Part shown: piece after piece, positions 27,541 through 35,238 of the stretch
How the letters are laid out: every line of letters begins with the position of its first letter
How positions within the stretch are numbered: the first letter of the stretch is position 1
NCBI GenBank assembly: GCA_963830725.1
Contig: CAWHNO010000013.1
Location: 310,001 to 374,000, forward strand
Reading direction: 5' to 3'
Length of the DNA stretch: 64,000 nt
Source: DASSUW01 sp963830725
GTDB taxonomy: Bacteria; Actinomycetota; Thermoleophilia; Solirubrobacterales; Solirubrobacteraceae
The notes under the pieces: generated by a model
Database searches by the model: none
Told to the model about the DNA's origin: nothing
The model's input: the letters and a program-made list of their open reading frames with translations, nothing else
Program-made: the position numbers and the translations under genes

Positions 27541-27761
27541 TCAGCGACAATAGCGCTGGCGTCGTGAACTTGGTCTCCCGCACCTGGGGTCATCGTCCCG
27601 CGGCCAGTCGACGACCGGAGGCTGCAGCTCCACGATCGACGGGGCGGTCTCTCCGGACCGGCCGCCACGAGCCGCTCGGGTTGTGCAGGAACTCGGCTTC
27701 GAGCTCGCTCGAGCACCGGGTCGTCGAGCGCCGGGCCGAGGATCGTCTCGGTCGTCATCAT
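27541..27761 (-). CDS. candidate RiPP precursor peptide gene
   Basis: ATGATG at 27761 is preceded by AAGGAG with 5 bp spacing, the strongest ribosome site in the operon. It reads MMTTETILGPALDDPVLER. After one base correction it continues as LEAEFLHNPSGSWRPVR, and after a second as ETAPSIVELQPPVVDW and PRDDDP. The last part is frame-ambiguous. It is either RCGRPSSRRQRYCR to a stop at 27541, which supplies Ser and Cys, or QVRETKFTTPALLSL in the high-GC3 frame. A short acidic leader followed by a Ser/Thr or Cys core at the end of a modification operon is what a precursor would look like. The assignment is tentative, and the piece could be the C-terminus of the upstream protein. Confidence 0.35.
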
Positions 27762-28195
27762 GTACGCTCCTTCCTGGTACTCGGCGCTTTCCCACGGGGC
27801 GAGCAGGTCGAGCATCTCCGCGGCGACGTAGCGGTTGTCGGGAAGCAACTGCCACGTGCTCATCCAGCCGTCGGCTCCCCTCGCGAAATGCCGCTCGAGC
27901 GCCCCGAGCGCTCCCTCGTCGAAGACGTCGGCGGTCATCGCGGCCCGGTCGACCCAGATCACGGAGCGGCCGCCGAACGGGTCGTCGGTGTCGATGCGGG
28001 TGCTGTCCTTGACGTTGCCGTCGGGGATCTCCAGCCATAGCTGGAGATGGTGGTCGGGATAGAGGCGGAGGTTGGTGCCCCGGTTTCGGGCCGACGTAGC
28101 CGACCAGGGCGACGACGTCCTCCGTCTCGTGAGCCGTTCATCAGAAGCCGCGCGACGAGCGGGTCGGGCTCGGGATTCGGGACGCGGTCCGGCAT
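27758..28195 (-). pseudogene. unknown protein of the lanthipeptide-like operon, frames broken
   Basis: ATG 28195 is preceded by AAGGAGG. It begins MPDRVPNPEPDPLVARLLMN. Across two frame changes it reads VVALVGYVGPKPG, RLYPDHHLQLWLEIPDG, DSTRIDTDDPFGGRSVIWVD, then FARGADGWMSTWQLLPDNRY and AAEMLDLLAPWESAEYQEGA. The likely length is about 145 residues, soluble, with no signal peptide. I do not recognise the family with confidence. Its place between the LanC-like gene and the candidate precursor suggests a role in the same pathway. With one base corrected it would end in an ATGA overlap with the next start. Confidence 0.5.
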
Positions 28196-28248
28196 GGCAC
28201 CCTCCTTGGCCGGGTGGTTACGACTCTACGGAGAGCGCCCCGGCGAAG

Positions 28249-29518
28249 TCAAGCATCTGACACTCTCACGAGCAGGGGGCTCGGGACCCTGGGATCGACC
28301 AGGCGGAGGTAGAACATCCCGATGCCGCCCGAGGCCGAGCAGCAGGGCCGGGGTCTCGCCCGCCGGCGTGCCGCACGGGAATCCGGCGGTCTCGGGATCC
28401 GAGGAAGCAGCTCGATGCCTCGCGCAGCCGAGCTGGGCGGCGAGGCTTGCTTGCTGGCCCGCGTTCCCGCGTGCAGCAGGACGTCGGCGGCGCCCGCCGC
28501 GCCGTGGCAGAGCGAGAAGTCGTCCGGCAGCCGCGACGAGGAGCTCGGCGACGTGCCGCTCGCAGGCCGCCAGCGCGATGTCGGCGTCGCGACGGAGCGC
28601 AGCTGCACCCGACGCAGCTCGGCCGCGCGCATGCGCGACAGCGCGATGCCCGGCGCGCCGTTGCACCACGAGTCGGCGGCGGGCACCGGAGCGTCGCGCC
28701 CGACGCGCCGGCCGACGCCCCGGAGATCGGCCCAGGTCCGGCTCAGCGGGTTCGAGCCACGAGCGCTCGTAGTCGAAGGCACGGGTCGGCGGCCTCCCGG
28801 TAGCGGGCGTCGCCGGTCACGCCGGAGAGCTCGGCGAGGGCGTGCCCGATGCCCGGCGGCACCGTGCGCGTAGCCGCAGAGGTTGTGCATCGAGCGGCGC
28901 CCGGGCGCCGCCCAGGACCACCCCGCCGGCCCGGCGTCCGCGCTGCGCGACCAGCTCGTCGCCGAGCTGCACGGCCGCGTCCAGGAGCCACGGCTCCTCG
29001 ATCAGTCCGCTCAGGGCCACCAGGCCCGTCACCGCCCCCGCGCAGCCGCTCATCACGTCGGACGCCGCCGATCGGGTGGCGTCGCGGCGCCACGCCGCGA
29101 GCAGCTCGCGCGCTGCGCGTCAGGACGTCCTCGGCTGTCCAGCACGCCCGGCGACACGGGCGCGCCGCATAGGCGATGCCGATCGGCCCCGCGTACAACC
29201 CGTCGCGGACGCTCCGGGGAGAGCCGGTCCGGCGTGGTCGAGCGCGAGCCGGATCGCACCCAGGGCGGTTGCGCCGATGTCGGCCGTCGTCGAGCCTGCC
29301 GCCGGCCTCGGCGAGGAACAGCGCGACTCCGCTCGTGCCCTCGTAGAGGTCCGGACCGAGCGCCGCCACCGCTGGATGGCCGGCCGCGCGCGACCGCCCT
29401 TCGACGGCGGGCGCGCCGACCCAGTTGCAGCGGCCGTCGAACCAGATCGCCGATCGCGCGAGCCGTGTCTGCCAGCGCGCGCGGCGACCTCGAGGAACCC
29501 CGCCCCGTCAGAGCGCAT
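28249..29518 (-). pseudogene. LanC-like lanthionine cyclase, frames broken
   Basis: About 423 residues if frames are joined. Blocks in order: FDGRCNWVGAPAV near the start, LGPDLYEGTSGVALFLAEAG, DGLYAGPIGIAYAA, MSGCAGAVTGLVALSGL, GYAHGAAG (near 28.87 kb), SWCNGAPGIALSRM (near 28.66 kb), FSLCHGAAGAADVLLHAG (near 28.50 kb) and SGGIGMFYLRLVDP at the end. The Cys of WCNG and the Cys-His of CHG are the three zinc ligands of LanC enzymes. The zinc activates Cys thiols for addition to dehydroamino acids. The start ATG 29518 overlaps the HopA1 gene end. At least six one-base frame changes are needed. All ligands survive, so I infer sequence error, not decay. Confidence 0.8.
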
Positions 29519-30497
29519 AGCGATCGGTGGATCCCGGCGCCAGATACGGGGCCTCGAAGTCGAGGCCGTGTTCCGCGAACCGGCGCGCCACGGCGTCGAA
29601 GCGTCCCCGAGCCGCGCTGCCGCTCTCGTGCGCGACGACGATCCCCTCGGCGAGGAGCCGGCAGCGGCTCGAGCCGAAGCTCGCGCCGAGGCCAGCGCTG
29701 ATGCTCGCCGACCGCCACGCCGCGGGCGAGCGGCTTTGTGAAGACCGGCGCTCGCGGCGCAGGTGGGGCGCGCACGCCGACGACGACGGCCGCGAGCGAC
29801 GGCGCACGCCCGCGAAGCTCGGCGGCGGCGAGGTACAGCACCGCCGCGTCGCAGCGTCCGAACCGCCGGGGTGGTCGAGGACCTTGAGCCGGAACGGATC
29901 CGCGCGCCGTTGAGCAGCCGCGTGACCACGGCGACCAGCGGCGGCGCGCCCGCGCGGTCGACGTTGAAGTACAGCCGGAGCTCGACGTCCTGTCACCGAT
30001 GACCGGGCTCCGACGTCGCCGAGCACGGTGAAGAAGCCCGGTGACCAGGCGAGCCAGCTCCTTGGGACGGCGGACGCTCGACCGGCGCTCCCGGCGGGGC
30101 GGCCGCGCTCGCGCGCGGCACTCCGACGGCGCGCACGCGGACGCGCAGGCCGTCGCGCGACGCGAGCGGTCCCGCGCTCCACCATCTCCAGGCGCCAGCC
30201 CTGCTCCCAGCCGCCCGCGCCGCAGTTGGCGCGGACAGCGCGGCGACGACCGGGACCGGCCAGATGGCCGCGGCCGACCCTGTCCTACCGGCACCGGCCG
30301 CCCTGGGAGTAGAACGATCGGTACAGCCTGGACTGGATGCGCGAGACGAGGCAGGTCGCGCGCGGCGCTCGGCGGCAGCGCCGAGGCACCGCGCGCGGCA
30401 GCGGTGGCGACCGATCGCCGAACCATGTGAAGGAGGTCGGCGAGGTCACCGCACGGCGCGAAGCGCCTCCCCGACCTGGTCGCGGTAGATCGGTCAT
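29508..30497 (-). pseudogene. HopA1-family protein (lanthipeptide dehydration lyase type), frames broken
   Basis: Composite of about 330 residues: MTD, YRDQVGEALRAV, SPTSFTWFG, SPPLPRAV, SRIQSRLYRSFYSQGG, GWEQGWRLEMVERGTARVA, DGLRVRVRA, PKELARLV. It then reads RLLNGARI, FRLKVLDHPGG, RCDAAVLYLAAAELRGRAPS, FTKPLARGVAVGEHQ, FGSSRCRLLAEGIVVAHESG, FAEHGLDFEAPYLAPGSTDR. The last third matches the HopA1 effector family, whose bacterial RiPP members (LxmY of lexapeptide, TvaD of thioviridamide) act with an APH-fold kinase. They eliminate phosphate from Ser/Thr. The ATG at 30497 overlaps the kinase stop (ATGA). Multiple frame changes as in its neighbours. Confidence 0.8.
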
Positions 30498-31577
30498 GAG
30501 GCCGCCTCCGACACGCCGAGCCCGAGTAGATCGGCTGCCGCCTCGTCCGGACGGCGCAGGATGTTCTGACCAGCGAGCAGCAGGTCGAGCACGTGCGCGC
30601 GCAGCTCCGAGTGTCTGCGTCTCCTCGAGGGCCGCCGGGAGCAGCCGCACGGCGGCGAAGCGTGGCCCGGGGAGCGTCCCGGCTCAGCTCGCGAGCGAGC
30701 GCCGGCGGTGCTGGCCGTAGGCCGACCAGAACGCGCTCAGCGACGGCCGCATCCGTCCAGCGGCAGCTGCGCGTGACTGAGAAGCCGGCCGGGGTCGCGG
30801 CGTCTGCGACCGGGATCGACTCGAGCCACGCGCGCAGGTACTCGCCGAGGACGGCGCCGATGTCCATGGAGGGGTCGCCCGGGCCCGCAGAGCTCCCAGT
30901 CGACCAGATGCGGCTGCGTCCCGCGGCCGAGGCCGCGCGCGGGCAGGCGATCCAGTTGTCCCAGCGCACGTCGCCGTGGATCAGCGTCCGCCGGCCACGG
31001 ACGCGCAGCTCGTCGAGCGCGGCGCACAGCGCGTCGACGACTGGATGATCCGCATCAGCTCGACCGCCGCGGCGGCTGAGCGTGGGCAGCGACTGTCCAG
31101 GTCCGGGTCGGTGCACGACGCGGCCACGAGGTCGGTCGCAGGGCGTCCGGCGGCCGTCGAAGCGCGGCGGGCGGGAGGGGTGCAGCCGCGCGAGCGCCCG
31201 CCCGGACGCGCGCGCGAGCGCGACCGAGAACCGGCCGCGAACATGCTGGCGCGCGAGGTCCGCGCGCGGGCGCCGACTCGAGGCTCGAGCACTGCCTCGG
31301 CGGCGTCATAGCGCGACGAGCCGCGGGAAGCGCGCGACATGCTCGTGCCGCTCCTGTCGACGAGACCGCAGCGGCCCCAGCACCGCCGCCTCGCGTGCGA
31401 CCCGTCGTCCTCGACCGCGAGCTTGAGGATGAAGCAGCGCCGTCGTCGCGCGGTGACGACGAAGACTGGGTGCAGGCGCGAGCTGTCGACGACGTGGAAG
31501 CGGCCGTCCACCACAGCGCGCGGGCTGAGCAGCTTCCGGTCCAGGAGGTACCCCGCGACGTCAGAAGCGTCGAGCAC
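30494..31577 (-). pseudogene. APH-fold kinase of the lanthipeptide-like operon, frames broken
   Basis: About 361 residues when joined. The N-terminal LDASDVAGYLLDRKLLSPRA and VDGRFHVVDSSRLHPVFVV, and the ATP-site RCFILKLAVEDDG, precede the catalytic loop TLIHGDVRWDNWI (HGDxxxxN). The metal loop PHLVDWELCGPGDPSMDIGA and GEYLRAWLESIPVADA follow. It ends LDLLLAGQNILRRPDEAAAD. This is the aminoglycoside/choline-kinase fold used in class V lanthipeptide and thioamitide pathways to phosphorylate Ser/Thr of the precursor. The GTG start at 31577 is the first candidate in frame. A CTG slightly upstream is possible. First gene of the operon. Confidence 0.78.
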
Positions 31578-31663
31578 GGCTATCCGAGTTGCCGGCTCAC
31601 CGGACGGCAGGCGCGCACTGGCCCATTAATGGCCGCTCGTGATGCGGCCGTCCAGTGACGCCA

Positions 31664-31740
31664 AGTCAAGACGGGCGTGGTCGGTAGCGCGCTGTAAGGG
31701 CTCGAAGGCGCGTTGTTGGCGGACTGTAGGCGCGCTGTAA
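31664..31740 (-). promoter_or_regulatory. heptamer direct repeats, probable SARP-binding box, with -35 element
   Basis: On the minus strand, TTACAGC (31740-31734), CTACAGT (31729-31723) and CAACAAC (31718-31712) are heptamers with 4-bp spacers, an exact 11-bp period. A fourth copy, TTACAGC (31697-31691), is identical to the first and lies 21 bp further on. TTGACT (31669-31664) could be the -35 of a promoter for the kinase gene at 31577. Heptamers repeated every 11 bp are the known binding pattern of SARP/BTAD activators. The remaining gap 31578-31809 also holds GGCCCATTAATGGCC (31620-31634). Confidence 0.55.
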
Positions 31741-31809
31741 GGGGCCGCCGGGAAGGTGGGCGTCGCCAGTGCAGCAAACCCCGCCCCCCACACACCACAG
31801 GAGCACACC

Positions 31810-32217
31810 GTGAAGGTCTCCCGCATCCTCGTCGTCGCCCTGGCGGTAGCGGCGATCGTCGCACCCACCGCGTCCGCCAGGCTGATCGACGGCCCGCAGC
31901 AAACGGCCACGCCGGTCGCCGTCCCGGACATGCGCGCCTCGGTCGCGGAGGCGCTCGCCAAGCAGCGCGAGGCGCAGTCGCAGACGCGGACCTGGCCGGC
32001 GTACCCGACGCCGGAGAAGCGGCTGCCCGGCCCGCCGACCTGGCCGGTCAACCCGCAGCCGATCAAGCCGCCCGCGACGGCGGCCGTCCCCAGCAGCGGC
32101 GACGGCATCGACTGGTGGACCGTCGCGCTCGGCGCCGGGCTCACCCTCGTCGCCCTCGGCGCCATGGGCGGCCTGACGTACCTGATCCGCGCCAAGCAGC
32201 GTCCCCGCGTCGCCTGA
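31810..32217 (+). CDS. secreted protein with C-terminal membrane anchor
   Basis: 135 residues from GTG 31810, with AGGAG just upstream. Signal peptide KVSRILVVALAVAAIVAPTA SA-R, cleaved near residue 24. The middle is a Pro/Gln-rich extracellular region (QREAQSQTRTWPAYPTPEKR). A C-terminal helix WWTVALGAGLTLVALGAMGG ends in a basic tail IRAKQRPRVA. No function is known. It is divergent from the lanthipeptide-like operon and paired with the repeat protein that follows. It is not a credible precursor peptide. Confidence 0.8.
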   Translation: MKVSRILVVALAVAAIVAPTASARLIDGPQQTATPVAVPDMRASVAEALAKQREAQSQTRTWPAYPTPEKRLPGPPTWPVNPQPIKPPATAAVPSSGDGIDWWTVALGAGLTLVALGAMGGLTYLIRAKQRPRVA

Positions 32218-32295
32218 CGCACCCCCCACCCACGGGTGCCGGCCCTGAGGCCGGCACCCGGCGGGCCCGACCACATCCCGATCCAGGAGCCGAAC

Positions 32296-32694
32296 ATGAC
32301 CCACCAGCTCTCCCAGCAGCACCCGCAGGTCGTCCTCCGCTCGCGCTACGAGCAGCTGCGGGCTCTCCTCGTCGTCGCGGCGATCACCGTCGTGGCCCTG
32401 ATCGCCGCCGTGGTGATCCTGGCCGTCAACGATGACGGAGCCGATACCGCGTCGATCGTCGCCGCGCCGGCCGTGACCGCGCCGGTCGCGGTCGACACCG
32501 CGACGGTGACGCCCGGCCTGCGCTACGACGGCGGTCCGGACGAGGGCTCGCGCGGCCCGCAGGCGGTGCCGCCCCCGGCGGACACGCGCTTCGACGGCGG
32601 CCCGAACGAGGGCACCAGCGGCCCGCGCGCCGATCCGGTCCCGGCCGGCACGCGCTTCGACGGCGGCCCCGACGAGGGCACCCGCGGCCTGTAG
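32296..32694 (+). CDS. membrane protein with C-terminal DGGPDEG repeats
   Basis: 132 residues from ATG 32296, preceded by CCAGGAGCC. One membrane helix (LLVVAAITVVALIAAVVILA) separates a short cytoplasmic N-terminus from an outside tail. The tail has three near-identical units: RYDGGPDEGSRGP, RFDGGPNEGTSGP and RFDGGPDEGTRGL, spaced by about 20 residues. Acidic Gly-rich units could bind cations, but no family function is known. Same orientation as, and likely co-transcribed with, the upstream secreted protein. Confidence 0.75.
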   Translation: MTHQLSQQHPQVVLRSRYEQLRALLVVAAITVVALIAAVVILAVNDDGADTASIVAAPAVTAPVAVDTATVTPGLRYDGGPDEGSRGPQAVPPPADTRFDGGPNEGTSGPRADPVPAGTRFDGGPDEGTRGL

Positions 32695-32719
32695 GACTCC
32701 GTCAGCCGCCGGCCACGCC

Positions 32720-32749
32720 GAGGCCCTCTCGCGCAAGCGAGGGGGCCTC
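32720..32749. terminator. strong hairpin between converging genes
   Basis: GAGGCCCTCTCGC (32720-32732) pairs with GCGAGGGGGCCTC (32737-32749) over a GCAA tetraloop, with a single T:G wobble. It stands between the + strand repeat-protein gene and the - strand thioredoxin-like gene, so it can terminate both. The loop-stable GCAA and the location make this the best terminator in the window. Confidence 0.8.
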
Positions 32750-32766
32750 TTCGCGTCTCAGCTCGG

Positions 32767-33312
32767 TCAGCTCCTCCACTTGACGGTGCAGCCGCGGACC
32801 GGCGTCTCGGCGCGTTCGACCTCGCGGCCGGCGAGCACCGCCTCGAGCGCGGCGCGCAGCCAGGCGGCGTTCTGAGACGGGTCCTGGTGGTCGCCGTCGG
32901 GCGCTCCGTGGTACGCGAGCCGTTGCTCGCCGTCGAGCACGAAGACCTCAGGCGTGCGCTCCGAGCCGAGCGCGCGGGCGACCTCCTGGGAGGCGTCGTA
33001 GGCGTACGGGATCGGCCAGTCCTGGTCGCGCACGAACTGCGCCATCCGCTCCGGCGAGTCGGCCGGGTAGCGCTCGGCGTCGTTCGAGCCGACGGCCAGG
33101 AAGCGCACGTCGCGCGGCCCGTACTCCTCCGCGACCGCCCGCAGGCGGGGGTTCCAGGCGATCACGTACGGGCAGTGGTTGCAGGTCTGGACGATCACGG
33201 TGGCGGCCGGGGCCTCGGCGGCGGGCACGACGTGCTCGGCGCCCTCGGTGTCGGTCAGCGTGAAGGCCGGGACGAGATCCCCGATCCCGAACCTGGTTGC
33301 GGTGTCAGCCAT
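32767..33312 (-). CDS. thioredoxin-like (AhpC/TSA-redoxin) protein
   Basis: 181 residues from ATG 33312. The redoxin fold is clear: IGDLVPAFTLTDTEGAEHVV, then the redox motif QTCNHCPYVIAWNPRL (CNHC as CxxC), FLAVGSNDAERYPADSPERM, YDASQEVARALGSERTPEVF (cis-Pro) and VLDGEQRLAYHGAPDGD. No signal peptide, so cytoplasmic. It resembles peroxiredoxin-like thioredoxins, and a peroxidase or disulfide reductase role is likely. It overlaps the GH3 gene end by 8 bp and probably shares its transcript. Confidence 0.88.
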   Translation of the reverse strand: MADTATRFGIGDLVPAFTLTDTEGAEHVVPAAEAPAATVIVQTCNHCPYVIAWNPRLRAVAEEYGPRDVRFLAVGSNDAERYPADSPERMAQFVRDQDWPIPYAYDASQEVARALGSERTPEVFVLDGEQRLAYHGAPDGDHQDPSQNAAWLRAALEAVLAGREVERAETPVRGCTVKWRS

Positions 33313-34472
33313 CCCTGGATGATTGCGCGGCGAGCACGCGGGCGGCCGACGCCCGGACGCGCTCCCGGAACGCGGGGTCGCGCCGCGCCTCGGCCAGCAA
33401 GCGCGCGGTACACGCGCGTGAAGGAGCCCTGGCCGGTGGTGAGGATCACGTCGATGCCCGCGCGGGCCGACGCCTCGGCGGCCTCCTCGACGTCGCTCAC
33501 GGCCTGCACGGCCGCTGCCTCCAGCGAGTCGGTCATGGCCACGCCCTCGAAGCCCAGCTCCTCGCGCAGCAGCCCGTCCACGATCGCGGGCGACTGCGAC
33601 GCGATGTTCTCCTCGTCGAGGGCGGGATAGGTCGCGTGGCCGACCATCACGAACTCGGTCTCCATGCCGATCGCGGTCACGAACGGCGCGAGGTCGTCGT
33701 CGAGCTGCTCGCGCGTGCGCTCGATCACCGCCGGCCCTTCGTCGGTGTTGACCGTCGCGCCGCCCAGCCCGGGGAAGTGCTTGACGGTGGTCGCCACTCC
33801 GCCCTCGTGCCAGCCACCGACCGACTCGGCGACCGCGGCCGCCGCGGCGTCGGGGTCGGTGGTGAAGGCGCGCTCGGCCGTCGCCGCGCCCTCGACCGTC
33901 GGCACGTCGGCCACGGGGGCGAGCGTGACGGAGACGCCGGCGGCGCGCAGGTCGCGCGCGGCGGCCTCGGAGTCCTCGCGCACCGTGCCCCAGGCCTGCT
34001 GCTCGGGCGCCGAGCGCTCCGGCTCCGCCCACGGCAGGATGCGGATCGCTCCGCCCTCCTGGTCGACGCAGATCAGCGGCTCGATGCGCGGCGACGCGCG
34101 CCGCAGGGCGCGAGTGAGCTGCCGCAGCTGCGCGGGGTCCGCGACGTTGTCGCGGAACAGGACCGCCCCCGCCGTCCGGCCCTCGCGGAGCGCGCGCCGC
34201 ACGTACTCCGGCGGCTCGGTGCCGGCGAAGCGAAGGATCACCATGCGGCCGACCTGCTGCTCGAGCGACAGGCGGTCCACGGCGGGCACGGACGGCTCCT
34301 CCGGGGCCGGCTCGACGGCCTCACGCGCGGGCGGCGCCGGTTCCGGCTCCTCGCCGTCCGCACCGAGCGCCAGGCCGGCGAGGAAGGCGAGCGCGGCCGC
34401 GCCGGCCACGGCCAGCCGCCTCCGCCTCACCTGCTCCCGCCGGCGTCGTGCTCGATCCACGCTCCTGATCAT
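33305..34472 (-). CDS. glycoside hydrolase family 3 (NagZ-like), membrane-anchored, one frameshift
   Basis: About 389 residues. A basic N-terminus and a signal-anchor helix (LAVAGAAALAFLAGLALGA) precede a Pro/Glu linker. The GH3 barrel is typical: VGRMVILRFAGTEPPEYVRR, GAVLFRDNV, PLICVDQEGGAIRI, LAPVADVPT, VKHFPGLGGATVNTDEGP, MVGHATYPALD and GVAMTDSLEAAAV with the nucleophile Asp. Such enzymes release N-acetylglucosamine from cell-wall sugars. After FTRVYRAL the frame gains one base (near 33399-33401). Corrected, it ends LAEARRDPAFRERVRASAAR and VLAAQSSRDG. The likely site is the outer face of the membrane. Confidence 0.88.
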
Positions 34473-34622
34473 GGCGACAGTGGCCGATCCGGCGGTCGTC
34501 CAGGCCTTTCTTGCAGTACTCGCGCCGGGTGGCCGGCGGCAGCGCCACCGAATCGGTGTACCGGCGGTCTAATTCCCGCAGAAGCGGGTACCGGTGGTCA
34601 GCACACGGACAATGGAGGGCAG

Positions 34623-34986
34623 ATGCGAGGCTTCGGGCTGACCATCGAGCCACTCGCGGGCGGCGCGGTGTGCGTGGCACTCCGCGGCGAGTTGGATCTC
34701 GAGCATGCCTATACGTTCGATGAGGAGTTGCGGCGCGTCGAGGGGGGTCGACCGCCTTGTCTGGTGCTCGACCTGCGCGGGCTCTCGTTCCTGGACTCGT
34801 GCGGTCTCGCGCGGCTGCTGGCGGCCCGCCGACGGGCGCGGCGTGAGCAGCGGCGGCTGTTGCTCGTTCGGCAGCCCGGCGGTGCAGCGGCTGATGGCGA
34901 TCACCGCGGTCGGGGACCACTTCGAGACGGTGTCCGAGGTGCCGGAGGAGCTACGCGCGCCGGCCGACCTGGCGCGCCAGCTTTAG
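34623..34986 (+). CDS. STAS-domain anti-sigma-factor antagonist, one frameshift
   Basis: A STAS protein of about 120 residues preceded by GGAGGG. It reads FGLTIEPLAGGAVCVALRGE, LDLEHAYTFDEEL, then PCLVLDLRGLSFLDSCGLAR with the phosphorylatable Ser of the D-S-x-G-L motif. One extra C near 34874 breaks the frame. Corrected, it continues LLLVRQPAVQRLMAITAVGD and HFETVSEVPEEL. In partner switching it binds an RsbW-type kinase and is dephosphorylated by a SpoIIE-type phosphatase. The upstream gap 34473-34622 contains no gene. Confidence 0.85.
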
Positions 34987-35238
34987 CAGCGCGCGCACCG
35001 GCGCGGGAACGTCGGGCTCGAAGTACGCCCCCGTGCGGCGCCCGCTGGCGTCGTCCACCAGCACGTCGTAGCGCATCAGGTCGGCGCCGCGCCCCGGCGG
35101 CCCGCCCGCCGGGAGGCCGGCGGCCAGCGCCTCCAACTCGCGCGCGACCGCCGGCTCGAGGTCGTCGGTCTCGACCACGAGCGGAGGGCGGCGGATGTGG
35201 CCCGCGAACCCGCCCTGCTGGCGGACCTCGATCCTCAT
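34951..35238 (-). CDS. protealysin inhibitor emfourin-like protein
   Basis: 95 residues: MRIEVRQQGGFAGHIRRPPL, VVETDDLEPAVARELEALAA, then GADLMRYDVLVDDASGRRTG and PVRALLKLAR. The N-terminal R-x-x-R-x-GG-x-AG pattern, the central D-x-x-x-Y-x-L strand and the length fit emfourin, the proteinaceous inhibitor encoded beside protealysin-like M4 proteases. Its ATG overlaps the stop of that protease gene (ATGA), which supports the pairing strongly. Cytoplasmic. Confidence 0.8.
   Translation of the reverse strand: MRIEVRQQGGFAGHIRRPPLVVETDDLEPAVARELEALAAGLPAGGPPGRGADLMRYDVLVDDASGRRTGAYFEPDVPAPVRALLKLARQVGRRA

Noticed and set aside
27488..31577. Interpretation of the operon as a class III/IV LanKC/LanL system
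   Set aside because: Those are single fused proteins with lyase-kinase-cyclase domains. Here kinase, HopA1-type protein and cyclase are separate genes with overlapping starts, and the lyase is HopA1-like.
25600..31600. True pseudogene graveyard
   Set aside because: Motif residues, zinc ligands, SD sequences and ATGA overlaps are all preserved, and almost all defects are one-base shifts. Error is the simpler cause, although reads are needed.
31756..32217. GTG 31810 protein as RiPP precursor
   Set aside because: It has a Sec signal peptide, a Pro/Gln-rich body and a C-terminal membrane helix, and is on the opposite strand to the operon.
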